A stretch of 64,000 bases of DNA from NCBI GenBank assembly GCA_008923315.1, contig WBSF01000007.1, positions 1 through 64,000 on the forward strand, in the 5' to 3' direction. This stretch comes from Betaproteobacteria bacterium SCN1. Its GTDB lineage: Bacteria; Pseudomonadota; Gammaproteobacteria; Burkholderiales; Thiobacillaceae. Position 1 is the stretch's first letter, and each line of letters opens with the position of its first letter. Below the pieces are notes generated by a model, which ran no database searches, was not told where the DNA came from, and saw only the letters and a program-made list of their open reading frames with translations. This document shows, in pieces, positions 47,928 through 56,857 of the stretch. The position numbers and the translations under genes were made by a program.

Positions 47928-50216
47928 TCAGCTTCCCAGCGCGGCATCGACACTGGAAAGGAATTTCTCCGGTTTTTCGAAACCGATCACCTTGTAGTCG
48001 GACTGGGCGCCGTCGGTCTTCCAGAAGATGAGGCCCGGCGGCCCGAACAGGCCGAAGCGCTTGAGCAGCGCCTTGTCGGCGTCGGTGTTGTGCGTGACGT
48101 CGGCTTTCAGCAAGACTGCATCTGCCAGACGCGCCTGCACTTTGGAATCACTGAAGGTGAAACGTTCCATTTCCTTGCAGGACACGCACCAGTCCGCATA
48201 GAAATCCAGCATCACGGGTTTACCGTCGGCTTTCGCCGCGGCGAGCCGGGCGTCGAGCGCAGCGACGTCCTTCACTTTTTCGAAGCCCAGCCCCCTGGCT
48301 TCGGCCGCCATGGCCTGGCCGCCCGCGCCGCCCTTGAATACGTCGAGCGGTTGCAGGATGTCGCGGCTGCCGGCGAGCATGCCGACGACGAGCGCCAGAC
48401 CCCCGATCAGCAGCAGCACGCCCAGGCCTTTCCACAGGCGCTTCCAGCCCGAGGCCTTTTCCGGCAACGGGTCGAGCGCATGCAGATAGATGGCCGACGC
48501 GATCAGCAGCGCGGCCCACAGCAGCATGTTCACCCAGGCCGGGATGATGGGCGAGATCAGGTAGATGGCGATGGCCAGCATGAGCACGCCGAAGAAGTAT
48601 TTCACCGCGTTCATCCAGCCACCGGCACGTGGCAGCAGGGCACCGGCCGACAGGCCGACCAACAGCAGCGGCACGCCCATGCCCAGCGCCAGCACGAACA
48701 GCGCGACGCCGCCGAGCACCGTATTGCCCGTCTGCGCGATGAAAGCAAGTGCGGCAGCGAGCGGCGGCGCGACGCAGGGTCCGACGATGACAGCCGACAG
48801 CGCCCCCATGACGAAGACGCCGATGAAACTGCCGCCCTTCATCTTGTTGGACGCGTCGGAGAATTTGCTCTGGATGAAACTCGGCAGCTGGATCTCGAAG
48901 AAGCCGAACATCGACAGCGCGAGCAGCACGAAAATGCCTGCGCCGATGCCGAGCGCCCAGGGGTTCTGCAATGCGTTCGACAGCAGCGTGCCGGAAAGCG
49001 CGGCTGCGACGCCGGCCAGCGCGTAGGTGATCGCCATACCGAGCACATAGGCGAACGACAGCATGAACCCGCGCGATTTGGTCATCGGCGTGTCGTGGTT
49101 CTGCCCCGCGATGATGCCGGACAGGATGGGAATCATCGGGAACACGCAGGGTGTGAGCGCCAGCAGCAGACCGAAGCCGAAGAAGGTGGCGACCACCGCC
49201 CAGAAACTGCCGCCCTTGAGCACGCGTTCGATGCGGCTGGTGTCGGACTCGGCGCCCGCGCCGCCTGCCTGCGCCGCGGCCGGTTCGGCTCCGGCCGTCG
49301 CAGTGGCCATACCGCCCGTGGCGGCCAGAGTGAAGTCGCGCTTGATCGGCGGATAGCAGACGCCGACCGCTTCGTTGCACCCCTGCCAGACGGCTTCGAG
49401 CACGAGCGACTCATTCGCCGCGAGCGGCCGGGACAAGGCGATATTGGCCTCGAACGGATGGTGATACACCTCCATCGGCGTATCGAAATTCGGATCTTCC
49501 TTGACCTCGCCCGGCGGCGTGTTCGACTTGGACACTGAGACGCCGGCCGGGGACTTTACCTTCCATTCGAGCTTGCTGCGGTACAGATAGGTCGATTCCG
49601 TCGGCTGATAGTCCATCCGCACGGTCTGCGCATCCGCCATCACGGCGGTCACGACGAAGGCCTCGTCGGGCGGCAGCACCTTGGGCATGCTCAGCCCGCC
49701 CAGGCTGCGCAGGCCGTCCATCGCACTGCCGGAAGACGCCGCGGGCGGGGGCGTGACCGCTGGCGCCGCGGCCACCGGCGGCGGAAGCGCGACGGACACG
49801 GACGTGGTCTGCGGCATGTAACACAAGCCGGCTTCTGCACAGCCCTGCGCGGTGGCCGTGAGCTTGACGGAGGTGGCACCGGACGCGCGGCTGAAGGGCA
49901 GCGCGATGCGCACGCTCTTGTGATAAGTCTCGACGCGGCCGAAATTCTCGTCGTCCTTCATCTTGCCCGGCGGCAGACCCGGCTTGCCAAGCGTGCCGCC
50001 GGTGAGTTCGAACTTGAACTTGTCGCGGTACATGTAATAGCCGTCCGCGATGTCCCAGCGGGCTTCCAGCGTGTTCGCATCGAGCGCCCGTGCGGAGAAC
50101 TTGAATGCGACCTCGGGATCGAGAAAATCCTCCTCGGCCAGCGCCCCTTGCGAAAGGGCCAGTGCGCCCCAAAGTACGGGCAGAGCCACCAGCATCCGGA
50201 ACCATTTTTTAATCAT
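47928..50216 (-). CDS. dsbD: Thiol:disulfide interchange protein DsbD with duplicated N-terminal domain
   Basis: Carries electrons from cytoplasmic thioredoxin to periplasmic acceptors. 762 residues, about 200 longer than the E. coli protein, because two DsbD-alpha-like domains follow the signal peptide: one at ~30-150 (cysteines in GCAEAGLCYMP) and one at ~165-310 (GCNEAVGVCYPP). Then eight TM helices (~340-600) with the redox cysteines in TPCVFPMIP and VGPCVAPPL, and a C-terminal thioredoxin domain with YADWCVSCKE (~675). All six redox cysteines of the normal enzyme are present. It overlaps cutA by eight bases. Confidence 0.94.
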   Translation of the reverse strand: MIKKWFRMLVALPVLWGALALSQGALAEEDFLDPEVAFKFSARALDANTLEARWDIADGYYMYRDKFKFELTGGTLGKPGLPPGKMKDDENFGRVETYHKSVRIALPFSRASGATSVKLTATAQGCAEAGLCYMPQTTSVSVALPPPVAAAPAVTPPPAASSGSAMDGLRSLGGLSMPKVLPPDEAFVVTAVMADAQTVRMDYQPTESTYLYRSKLEWKVKSPAGVSVSKSNTPPGEVKEDPNFDTPMEVYHHPFEANIALSRPLAANESLVLEAVWQGCNEAVGVCYPPIKRDFTLAATGGMATATAGAEPAAAQAGGAGAESDTSRIERVLKGGSFWAVVATFFGFGLLLALTPCVFPMIPILSGIIAGQNHDTPMTKSRGFMLSFAYVLGMAITYALAGVAAALSGTLLSNALQNPWALGIGAGIFVLLALSMFGFFEIQLPSFIQSKFSDASNKMKGGSFIGVFVMGALSAVIVGPCVAPPLAAALAFIAQTGNTVLGGVALFVLALGMGVPLLLVGLSAGALLPRAGGWMNAVKYFFGVLMLAIAIYLISPIIPAWVNMLLWAALLIASAIYLHALDPLPEKASGWKRLWKGLGVLLLIGGLALVVGMLAGSRDILQPLDVFKGGAGGQAMAAEARGLGFEKVKDVAALDARLAAAKADGKPVMLDFYADWCVSCKEMERFTFSDSKVQARLADAVLLKADVTHNTDADKALLKRFGLFGPPGLIFWKTDGAQSDYKVIGFEKPEKFLSSVDAALGS

Positions 50217-50532
50217 GTCGTTCAGTCTCCTGAGCCAGCCAGTCGAGATAGGCGGGCAGTCCGTGCGTTATCGGTATGGCAATCAGTTCGGGTACGTCGT
50301 AAGGGTGCTGCGCGCGGACGATTTTTTCAACGGCGGCGTAACTCGCCGCCGTTGACTTGATCATCAACGGGATTTCGTCCGCCTGCTCCACCCGCCCCTG
50401 CCACCGGTAGATGGAGCGGCCCGCAGGCAAAACGTTCACGCAGGCCGCCGCGTGCGACTCGATCAGCATCCGCGCGAGTTTCTCGGCAGTGGCCTGATCG
50501 GGTACATTGGTCAAGACTAACAAAGGTTCCAT
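50209..50532 (-). CDS. cutA: CutA1 divalent cation tolerance protein
   Basis: 107-residue trimeric PII-like protein. Signatures: LLVLTNVPDQATAEKLARMLIESHAAACVNVLPAG, YRWQGRVEQADEIPLMIKS and HPYDVPELIAIPITHGLPAYLDWL. Often linked to copper tolerance, though the biochemical function is debated. It overlaps dsbD, matching the well-known cutA-dsbD pairing, and starts only three bases from divergent fxsA. Confidence 0.94.
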   Translation of the reverse strand: MEPLLVLTNVPDQATAEKLARMLIESHAAACVNVLPAGRSIYRWQGRVEQADEIPLMIKSTAASYAAVEKIVRAQHPYDVPELIAIPITHGLPAYLDWLAQETERHD

Positions 50533-50535
50533 GTC

Positions 50536-50943
50536 ATGCGCTTTGGTTGGATTGTGCTACTGCTGCTGTCGTTTCCGGTGCTGGAGGCCATCGGCATTTT
50601 CTGGATGGCCGACGAAATCGGCGGCTGGGTGCTGCTGTGGCTGCTCGCGGACGTGGCGATCGGCATCGCGCTGATCCGCTTCGAGCGCGTGGCCTGGGGC
50701 GCACGCCTGCTGTTTTCGGTGCAGTCCGGCACGCATCCCGTCGCCGCCCTGTTCGCCAGCGGCCGTATTCTGCTCGCCGGCGGGCTGCTTGTCTTCCCCG
50801 GTTTCATCAGCGACGCCCTGGCGCTCGTTCTGCTGCTGATCCCCGGCACCTGGGCGCGGCGCCAGCCCGACCCGGCCCGCGCCGCGAACGACGACGTGCT
50901 CGAGGGCGAATTCCGCCGCGAGCCGGAAGACAGGCTGCGTTAG
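50536..50943 (+). CDS. fxsA: FxsA family membrane protein
   Basis: 135-residue inner-membrane protein with three to four helices (about 4-22, 28-47, 75-95, 100-115). FPVLEAIGIFWMADEIGGWVLLWLLADVAIGI and the late VFPGFISDALALVLLLIPGTW are family features. FxsA blocks F exclusion of phage T7 in E. coli; the chromosomal role is unknown. An AAAGG sequence lies within the cutA end, so its transcript must begin inside cutA. It is divergently paired with cutA, which is a frequent arrangement. Confidence 0.9.
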   Translation: MRFGWIVLLLLSFPVLEAIGIFWMADEIGGWVLLWLLADVAIGIALIRFERVAWGARLLFSVQSGTHPVAALFASGRILLAGGLLVFPGFISDALALVLLLIPGTWARRQPDPARAANDDVLEGEFRREPEDRLR

Positions 50944-50979
50944 GGACACGAACACCAGGACGGACGAAACCGGCCGATC

Positions 50980-51864
50980 CTAGAACAAATCCAGTTGCCC
51001 CCGCGCACGGGCAAGCTCGCGTAGCAGATGGTCCGAGGTGGGATACCGGTATTTCAGGCGCAATTCACGGGTCGTGCGCACATTCGACAATTGCCGCGAC
51101 TCCCGCAAGAAGGACAGCAGGGCCTCCGACAGCACTTTCTCCGCTTCGGCGCGCTTCACGCGCGGGGGACGCGGCAGTTCGAAAGCGTCGGCGCAGCTGT
51201 CGAACCAGTCGGCCATTTTCAGCGGATGCGCATCGACCGCGTGGTAGACGCGCTGGCCGCGCCCGCGGAACAGCGCCGCCCAGGCGAGCCGCGCCAGATC
51301 GTCGGCGTGGATATGATTGGTGTAGCTGTCGTCCTTTGCACGCAGAGCGGGCGTGCCACGCCGGATGCGCTCCAGCGGCAGCCGGTCGGCGGCGTAGATC
51401 CCCGGTGCGCGCAGGATCGTGACCTGCACACCCTGCCGGCGCCCCCAGACGCGCAGTTGGCGTTCGGCATCGACACGTCGCACCGCGCGGCCGTTCACCG
51501 GCGCCACCGGCCGCGTTTCCGCCACCCATTCGCCGCCGCAGTCGCCGTACACGCCACTGGTGCTGACGTAGACCAGCGCCCCCGGCCGGCGACGGCTCAG
51601 CGCCTGCAACAGACGTGCGGTGCGCGGGTCGGTCTGGCCTTCGCCCGGCGGCGGCGCAAAATGGAATACGCCATCCACGCGCGGCAGCCGCGCCAGCGAG
51701 GCCGGATCGTCGAGGTCGCCCAGATACGGTGTCACGCCCAGCGCACGCAATGCCGCGACACGCTCCGGCCGCCGCACCAGACCGACGAATTCGGCCTGGC
51801 CGGCGTAAAAGCGGACCAGCCGTTCCGCCACGTCGCCAAAACCCACGATCAGGATTTTTTTCAT
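50980..51864 (-). CDS. NAD-dependent epimerase/SDR-family protein (YeeZ-like)
   Basis: 294-residue extended SDR. The N-terminal nucleotide loop is ILIVGFGDVAERLVRFY, a shorter GxGxxA-like form, followed by VYVSTSGVYGDCGG (catalytic Ser/Tyr region, with YGDxxG) and the C-terminal substrate domain with IRRGTPALRAKDDSYTNHIHADDLARL. This set fits the YeeZ/WcaG-type proteins whose substrate is unknown. The reading continues far upstream in the same frame but only the part from the ATG at 51864 is coherent. It is convergent with fxsA and divergent from the ferredoxin reductase. Confidence 0.82.
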   Translation of the reverse strand: MKKILIVGFGDVAERLVRFYAGQAEFVGLVRRPERVAALRALGVTPYLGDLDDPASLARLPRVDGVFHFAPPPGEGQTDPRTARLLQALSRRRPGALVYVSTSGVYGDCGGEWVAETRPVAPVNGRAVRRVDAERQLRVWGRRQGVQVTILRAPGIYAADRLPLERIRRGTPALRAKDDSYTNHIHADDLARLAWAALFRGRGQRVYHAVDAHPLKMADWFDSCADAFELPRPPRVKRAEAEKVLSEALLSFLRESRQLSNVRTTRELRLKYRYPTSDHLLRELARARGQLDLF

Positions 51865-52011
51865 GCCGTCCCCGATGGTTCGTAGCATCCGGCCCGCAAG
51901 GTTCCGCGCCATCGGCACGCCCCCGCAAAACCTTCCATCCGCAAGGGTGAAAACCCGCGCCGCTCGGGCGATAATTCCGCCCCGTTCGTATTCGTATTGT
52001 AAGCCCTCACC

Positions 52012-53049
52012 ATGCCGTATCAGGTCACCCTCCAGCCCAGTGGACACCAGTTCACCGTGGGCGACGACGAAACCGTTCTCGAAGCCGCGCTGCGCGAGGG
52101 ATTCGCCCTGCCCTACGGATGCCGCAACGGCGCCTGCGGCGCGTGCAAGGGCACCGTCCTGTCGGGCACGCTGGATTACGGCACCCATTCGCCCACCGCA
52201 CTCAAGGACGAGGAAAAAACCCAGGGCCGCGCGCTGTTCTGCCGCGCGAGGCCCTTGTCCGATCTCGTGATCGAAGCCAAGGAAATCGGCGCCGCCAAGG
52301 ACATCGTGGTAAAGACCCTGCCCTGCCGGGTGGAAAAACTGGAAAAATGCGCCGACGACGTGATGCGGGTCAGGATCAAGCTGCCGTCGAACGAACGCCT
52401 GCAATTCCTCGCGGGCCAGTACATCGATTTCCAGCTCAAGGACGGCAAGGCGCGTAGCTATTCGCTCGCCAACCCGCCGCACGATGACGCGCTGCTCGAA
52501 CTGCACATTCGCCACGTGCCCGGCGGGCTGTTCACCGATCAGGTATTTTCCACCCTCAAGGAACGCGACATCCTGCGCCTGAAGGGTCCGCTCGGCAGCT
52601 TCTTCATTCGCGAGGATTCCGACAAGCCCATGATCTTCGTCGCCGGCGGCACGGGTTTCGCGCCGGTCAAGGCCATGCTGGAACATGCCTTCGCCGAGCA
52701 TACCGACCGCGAACTCGTGCTCTACTGGGGCGTGCGTGCCTTGAAGGACCTCTACATGGCCGACCTGCCGCAGCGCTGGCAGGCCGAGCGGCCCAATTTC
52801 ACGTTCATTCCCGTGCTGTCCGATCCTGCGCCGGCGGATGCCTGGCAGGGCCGCACCGGCTTCGTCCACGAGGCCGTACTGGCCGATTTCGACGACCTGT
52901 CCGGCTACCAGGTCTACGCCTGCGGCGCGCCCGTCATGGTCGACAGCGCGCGCGAGGCGTTCACCCGCACGCGAGGTCTGCCCGAGGATGAATTCTTCGC
53001 GGATACCTTCGTCTACGCGGCGGACGCGGAAACCACCCCCAGCGCGTAG
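52012..53049 (+). CDS. 2Fe-2S flavin reductase (CDP-6-deoxy-glucoseen reductase-like)
   Basis: 345-residue electron-transfer enzyme: an N-terminal plant-type 2Fe-2S ferredoxin domain with cysteines in PYGCRNGACGACKGTV and ALFCRA, then an FAD-binding barrel (KARSYSLANPP) and an NAD(P) domain (FVAGGTGFAPVKAMLEHAF; YACGAP). The annotation comes from AscD-like sugar reductases but in betaproteobacteria it stands alone and probably serves another oxygenase or sugar system. The ATG is preceded by no clear Shine-Dalgarno; a GATAAT-like -10 (51970-51975) is in the divergent gap of 147 bases. Confidence 0.88.
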   Translation: MPYQVTLQPSGHQFTVGDDETVLEAALREGFALPYGCRNGACGACKGTVLSGTLDYGTHSPTALKDEEKTQGRALFCRARPLSDLVIEAKEIGAAKDIVVKTLPCRVEKLEKCADDVMRVRIKLPSNERLQFLAGQYIDFQLKDGKARSYSLANPPHDDALLELHIRHVPGGLFTDQVFSTLKERDILRLKGPLGSFFIREDSDKPMIFVAGGTGFAPVKAMLEHAFAEHTDRELVLYWGVRALKDLYMADLPQRWQAERPNFTFIPVLSDPAPADAWQGRTGFVHEAVLADFDDLSGYQVYACGAPVMVDSAREAFTRTRGLPEDEFFADTFVYAADAETTPSA

Positions 53050-53095
53050 GCGGCGGGGCCGTTGGTGCGGGCGACCGCCCAAGACCCTCTTGCAC

Positions 53096-53428
53096 CTAAG
53101 AATCGAGCGAACGTTCCAGCGCCTCGATCTCGTCCAGCAATGCCGAGAACCGGCGACCGAAACCGGTGAGCCGGTATTCCACGCGCGGCGGCGATTCGGG
53201 ATAGACGGTCTTGTCCAGGATGCCGTAGCGCGTGAGCTTCCTCAGCCGCTCGTTCAGCACCTTCGCCGTCAGGCCTTCCACGGCATGTTCCATCGCGCCC
53301 GGCCGGTTGACGCCTTCGCGGACCAGCGCAAGCACGCGCAGCGACCACTTGCAGCCGACGATGTTTTCCATCATTTCGGCCACGCCGGGACGCGCGGGCT
53401 CGGTGTTTTTTTTGTCCTTGTCCGTCAT
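53096..53428 (-). CDS. HxlR-family transcription regulator
   Basis: 110-residue winged-helix protein. The family core MENIVGCKWSLRVLALVREGVNRPGAMEHAVEGLTAKVLNERLRKLTRYGIL is clear, including a Cys in GCKWS at a position where redox-sensing family members vary. The ATG at 53428 gives MTDKDKKNTE, and the reading frame upstream runs into the operator region. It lies divergent from the P460 gene with duplicated ACCGTTYGGT sites between, so it probably controls both. Confidence 0.88.
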   Translation of the reverse strand: MTDKDKKNTEPARPGVAEMMENIVGCKWSLRVLALVREGVNRPGAMEHAVEGLTAKVLNERLRKLTRYGILDKTVYPESPPRVEYRLTGFGRRFSALLDEIEALERSLDS

Positions 53429-53436
53429 CAAGATGC

Positions 53437-53465
53437 ACCGTTCGGTAGGTAGGGAACCGTTTGGT
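53437..53465. promoter_or_regulatory. Putative HxlR operator: two ACCGTTYGGT copies
   Basis: ACCGTTCGGT (53437-53446) and ACCGTTTGGT (53456-53465) are separated by nine bases, i.e. 19 bases start to start. Each is a near-palindrome (ACC....GGT). They lie 9 bases before the hxlR-like start and upstream of the P460 gene, in the position expected for an autoregulatory operator. Confidence 0.6.
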
Positions 53466-53534
53466 GCCCGCTGGTGCGGGGCACGCACGCCGCCTATCTT
53501 TGCAGCTCCCGACACACGACACAAGGAGATCGCC

Positions 53535-54011
53535 ATGTTCCGCCGCGCCTGCATCCCGCTGTTCGCCGCGCTCGCCGTCAGCCTGCCCGTACAGGCGGCC
53601 GACGTGCCCTACCCCGAAGGCTATCGGACCTGGACGCACGTGAAGAGCATGGCGATCCTGCCCGGCCATCCGCTGTACGAGAGCTTCGGCGGCATCCACC
53701 ATCTCTACGCCAATGCGAAAGCGGTACAGGGGTACCGCACGGGGCAGTTCAAGGACGGCAGCGTGATCGTGTTCGATCTGCTCGAAGCCGATACGCAAGA
53801 TGCGGCCCTGAACGAAGGCACGCGCAAGGCCGTCGCCGTGATGCGCCGGGATGCGAAACGCTACGCGGCGACGGGCGGCTGGGGTTTCGAAGGATTTGCG
53901 GCGGGCGATCCAAGCCGCCGCATGGTGGGCGCGAACGCGAAGGCGGCCTGCTTCGCGTGTCATGCGCCGCGCGCCGACACCGCCTACGTGTTCAGCACCT
54001 GGCGCGAATAA
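53535..54011 (+). CDS. Cytochrome P460 family protein
   Basis: 158 residues. Signal peptide (cleavage after LPVQA), then the P460 fold beginning DVPYPEGYRTWTHVKSM, and a single c-type haem motif ACFACH (CxxCH) near the C-terminus. Family members use a lysine cross-linked haem to oxidise hydroxylamine, or handle NO, in ammonia oxidisers and methanotrophs; others have unknown roles. I cannot confirm the cross-link lysine by eye, so the activity is uncertain. AAGGAG lies seven bases before the ATG. It is divergent from the HxlR gene and convergent with the DUF302 gene. Confidence 0.85.
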   Translation: MFRRACIPLFAALAVSLPVQAADVPYPEGYRTWTHVKSMAILPGHPLYESFGGIHHLYANAKAVQGYRTGQFKDGSVIVFDLLEADTQDAALNEGTRKAVAVMRRDAKRYAATGGWGFEGFAAGDPSRRMVGANAKAACFACHAPRADTAYVFSTWRE

Positions 54012-54044
54012 TGAAGCCGCCCGCCAGGCCGGCGGCAGGCTTGC

Positions 54045-54554
54045 TTACAGCTCGCCCTTGGCGCCGGCCTGCATGATGCTGACCAGCGATTCGCGCACTT
54101 CCTTGATGCGCGTCTTCAGGGCTTCGGGCAGGCGCTTTTCCTTTGCCACGGCATCGACGTTGACATCCATCATCACCAGCCAGCCCTGACCGTTGGCATC
54201 TTCGATCAATGCGATGCGGCACGGCATGTAGACGGAAAAATCGAGGTTCAGATCGATCAGCTGCTTGGCGGTCAGCGCGTCGCAGAACTGGAAGATGGTG
54301 ATGGTGCGCTGTTCCTGATTGGTCATCACCTCCACCTGCTTGGAAAGCGGCAGCTCGGCAACCAGTTTCAGATTCAGCGCATTGGCACGCAGGCGCATCG
54401 ATTCGGCGGCATCGTTCAGCGTCACCGAATGGTCAACCGCAATCTTGTAGACATCGGTCGCGCTGGCCTGCTTGGGCTGGGGCGCGGCCGAGACGGCCGG
54501 GGCAGCCAGTGCGCCGGTCAGCGCAAACAGGAAGGCGATCAGGGAGGTACGCAT
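54045..54554 (-). CDS. DUF302 domain exported protein
   Basis: 169 residues with a signal peptide (cleavage after APAVSA). The DUF302 pattern appears as ALNLKLVAELPLSKQVEVM and ITIFQFCDALTAKQLIDLNLDFSVYMPCRIALIEDANGQGWLVMMDV, including the two cysteines (FCDA and MPCRI) typical of this periplasmic fold. Function unknown, although such domains occur near sulfur and heme genes. It is adjacent to but transcribed toward the P460 gene. Confidence 0.85.
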   Translation of the reverse strand: MRTSLIAFLFALTGALAAPAVSAAPQPKQASATDVYKIAVDHSVTLNDAAESMRLRANALNLKLVAELPLSKQVEVMTNQEQRTITIFQFCDALTAKQLIDLNLDFSVYMPCRIALIEDANGQGWLVMMDVNVDAVAKEKRLPEALKTRIKEVRESLVSIMQAGAKGEL

Positions 54555-54659
54555 GGGGCATCCTTTGGCAATACATTAGCAATTTCTGATGGTATAGGGC
54601 TTGTCAGGGCGCGTGTATTAACCAAAACGCGCAGGCGGCCAGGTATCTATTAACTACTT

Positions 54660-55832
54660 CTATGCCTCGCGGCACAGCGCCAGCGCCTTCTGGTAATGCT
54701 GGCAGGCCTCCGACGGCTGGCCATTGTGCGTCTTCAGTTCCGCCATGCGCACGTGGGCCTCCATGCTGGGCGCGATGCCCAGACTGGCTTCGAGGTAGCT
54801 TTGCGCCTTGCCCCACAGCTGTTCGACGCTGCAAAGCTGCGCCAGCGTCAGCAGCAGGTGCGCATCCCGCGGACGGGCATGCAGCCATTTCTCGGCCTGC
54901 TCGATCTGCCGCCCCGGCCGACTGCCGCGCACTTCGCCGTAGAGTTCGGCCAGAGCCTCGTCCCACTCCCTGTCGAGCGCAGCCTCGATCACGTCGAGCG
55001 CGGTATCGTGCCCGCCGCGCACCATGAATGCGCGCGCCGCCGCACGCGCAACGAGGGCATCGGCCTTGTATTCCGCCGGCACTTTTTTCCAGTATTCCAG
55101 CAACGCCCGGTCGTCTTCGCTGCGGCGCCCGAGGTTTTCGGCATAGGTCGCACGGCGCAGCTGGGCTGCCACGGCAGGCTCCAACGCATTGCTGCGTGCG
55201 AGCTGATCGAGCAGGCGCTCGACTTCGTCCCACTGCCCGGTCAACTGACGCGCCCGCAATTCCAGGCGCAGGAGGCCCGTATGCTGCGGCGCGACCGCCT
55301 TGGCCGCCTGCAGCGCGGCCAGCGCGCCGCTTGCGTCCTTGACCTCCAGACAGGCTTCGGCCTCGAACAGTTGCGCCGCCAATGCGGCACCCTGCTCGCC
55401 CGCTTCGCGTACATGCTGCATGCGCTGCGCCGGCGCACGCATCTCCTGCGCAGCGCGGGCCGCCAGCACGCGTGCAATGCCGGTTCGCGTTTCGTCGCCC
55501 TGCCACTGCCCGAGCGCCTGCTCGGCATCCTGGAAGCGCAACTCGGTATAGGCGCGCAGGCCGCCGACGAAATTCTCGTCGCGACGCCGTGCCGCGCGAC
55601 GCGCCCGCTGCTCGCGCACGATGCTCGGCAGATTGAGCGTCAGCACGGCCAGCCGCAGCAGAATCACCCCGCCGACGATCAGCGCAGTCACCAGCAGCAC
55701 GAAGCTGATGAACGTGATTTCCAGCCGCCACGGCGGATAGACCAGCACGACATAGCCCGGATCGTAGCGGCCGGCCATGGCCAGCCCGACCGCGAGTACG
55801 AAGACGATCAGCAGCGAAACAAGCCAGCGCAT
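54660..55832 (-). CDS. hemY: HemY, TPR-containing heme biosynthesis-associated protein
   Basis: 390-residue inner-membrane protein: two TM helices (LLIVFVLAVGLAMAG and FVLLVTALIVGGVILL), the motif YDPGYVVLVYPPWRLEIT between them, and a cytoplasmic region of TPR repeats (about 120-380; AAQLFEAEACLEVKDASGALAALQAAKAV). This is the proteobacterial HemY, not the oxidase of Gram-positives. Start overlaps the hemX stop by one base. Last gene of hemC-hemD-hemX-hemY. Confidence 0.92.
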   Translation of the reverse strand: MRWLVSLLIVFVLAVGLAMAGRYDPGYVVLVYPPWRLEITFISFVLLVTALIVGGVILLRLAVLTLNLPSIVREQRARRAARRRDENFVGGLRAYTELRFQDAEQALGQWQGDETRTGIARVLAARAAQEMRAPAQRMQHVREAGEQGAALAAQLFEAEACLEVKDASGALAALQAAKAVAPQHTGLLRLELRARQLTGQWDEVERLLDQLARSNALEPAVAAQLRRATYAENLGRRSEDDRALLEYWKKVPAEYKADALVARAAARAFMVRGGHDTALDVIEAALDREWDEALAELYGEVRGSRPGRQIEQAEKWLHARPRDAHLLLTLAQLCSVEQLWGKAQSYLEASLGIAPSMEAHVRMAELKTHNGQPSEACQHYQKALALCREA

Positions 55833-56857
55833 CAATGCGCTCCCTTGTAGGCTTCGAGGGCGGCAAGGCTGGCGTCGATGCCCGGCAGCTTCACTTCGAT
55901 GTTGAGGCGGCTGAGCCAGTGGATTTCCTTCAGTGCGGCGGCCACGCCTGCGTCGCGCGTATTGAAATAGCGCGTCAGCATGTCGCGCGCGGCCTGCAGG
56001 TCGGCCCGGAACGCGGCTTCGTCCTGCCCCATCAGGGCCAGCCGGGCCGACAGCAGGCGCAGACGCAGATTTTCGCGCAGGAAGTAAGCCTGATCGGGCG
56101 GCAGCAGCACGGCCTCGTTGCCCTCCACACGGCGAATCTGCACCAGGCGTTTCAATTCGCCCCACAGTTCCTGGCCCAGGCTGAGCGCATTGACGGTCCG
56201 CGGTGCCGGTACGGCTTCGGACCCCTGCGCACTGGCCAGCGGCCAGCTGGCATGCTGCGCCACCAGCGCTTCGATGCGCGCACTGGCGCCGACTTCGTCG
56301 AGCGAAGGCACCGCCCGCAGTTTGGCCAGATCCGCCGCGATGGCACGTCGCAACTCGGTGAATTGCGGCTTGTTCAGGCGCTGCAGCCGGACATCCGCGC
56401 CTTCCAGCGCGACGATCGCCGCCTTGACGTTGCCGGTCAATTGCAGCTGCTGGGCCGCCGTCAGCAGAACCTGCTCGATCTCGGCCAGCGTCCATTCGTC
56501 GCGGCCCTGCGCCAGTTCCTTGTAGAGCGTCTCGATCGCAAGCTGCTGCTGCTGCGAATTGACCATCTGGTTCTCGATGCGCGCCACCCGCTCGCCGATC
56601 TGGCGCATCGTGTCGTCCGCGTTCTTCGCCAGCAGGCGCGTTTCGCTCGCGCTCTGCCCGGTTTCGGCCAGCTTGCGGCTCAGTTCGGATTTGAGATCGC
56701 GTACCCGCTCGCGGCTGTCGGACCACGACCAGCCCGCCATGACGATGGCCAGAATGGCGATCACGACAGCGACCAACGCCAGCGCCGACATCGGCGCGCG
56801 CGGCGCAGCCGGCGGTGCGGCGGGGGGCGGAACGGGCGTTTCGGGCGTTTCGTTCAT
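55832..56857 (-). CDS. hemX: HemX (membrane protein of heme operon)
   Basis: 341 residues. A Pro/Ala-rich N-terminus is followed by one TM helix (LALVAVVIAILAIVMAGWSW), a coiled coil (RERVRDLKSELSRKLAETGQSASE...IARIENQM) and an alpha-rich C-terminal domain (LYKELAQGRDEWTLAEIEQVLLTAAQQLQLTGNVKAAI). It is annotated as HemX for its position and fold; methyltransferase activity is doubtful. It overlaps hemD by four bases. Confidence 0.9.
   Translation of the reverse strand: MNETPETPVPPPAAPPAAPRAPMSALALVAVVIAILAIVMAGWSWSDSRERVRDLKSELSRKLAETGQSASETRLLAKNADDTMRQIGERVARIENQMVNSQQQQLAIETLYKELAQGRDEWTLAEIEQVLLTAAQQLQLTGNVKAAIVALEGADVRLQRLNKPQFTELRRAIAADLAKLRAVPSLDEVGASARIEALVAQHASWPLASAQGSEAVPAPRTVNALSLGQELWGELKRLVQIRRVEGNEAVLLPPDQAYFLRENLRLRLLSARLALMGQDEAAFRADLQAARDMLTRYFNTRDAGVAAALKEIHWLSRLNIEVKLPGIDASLAALEAYKGAH

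Noticed and set aside
51865-53082. Extension of the SDR gene to 700 residues
   Set aside because: The added region is the opposite strand of the ferredoxin-type reductase; the family start is at 51864.
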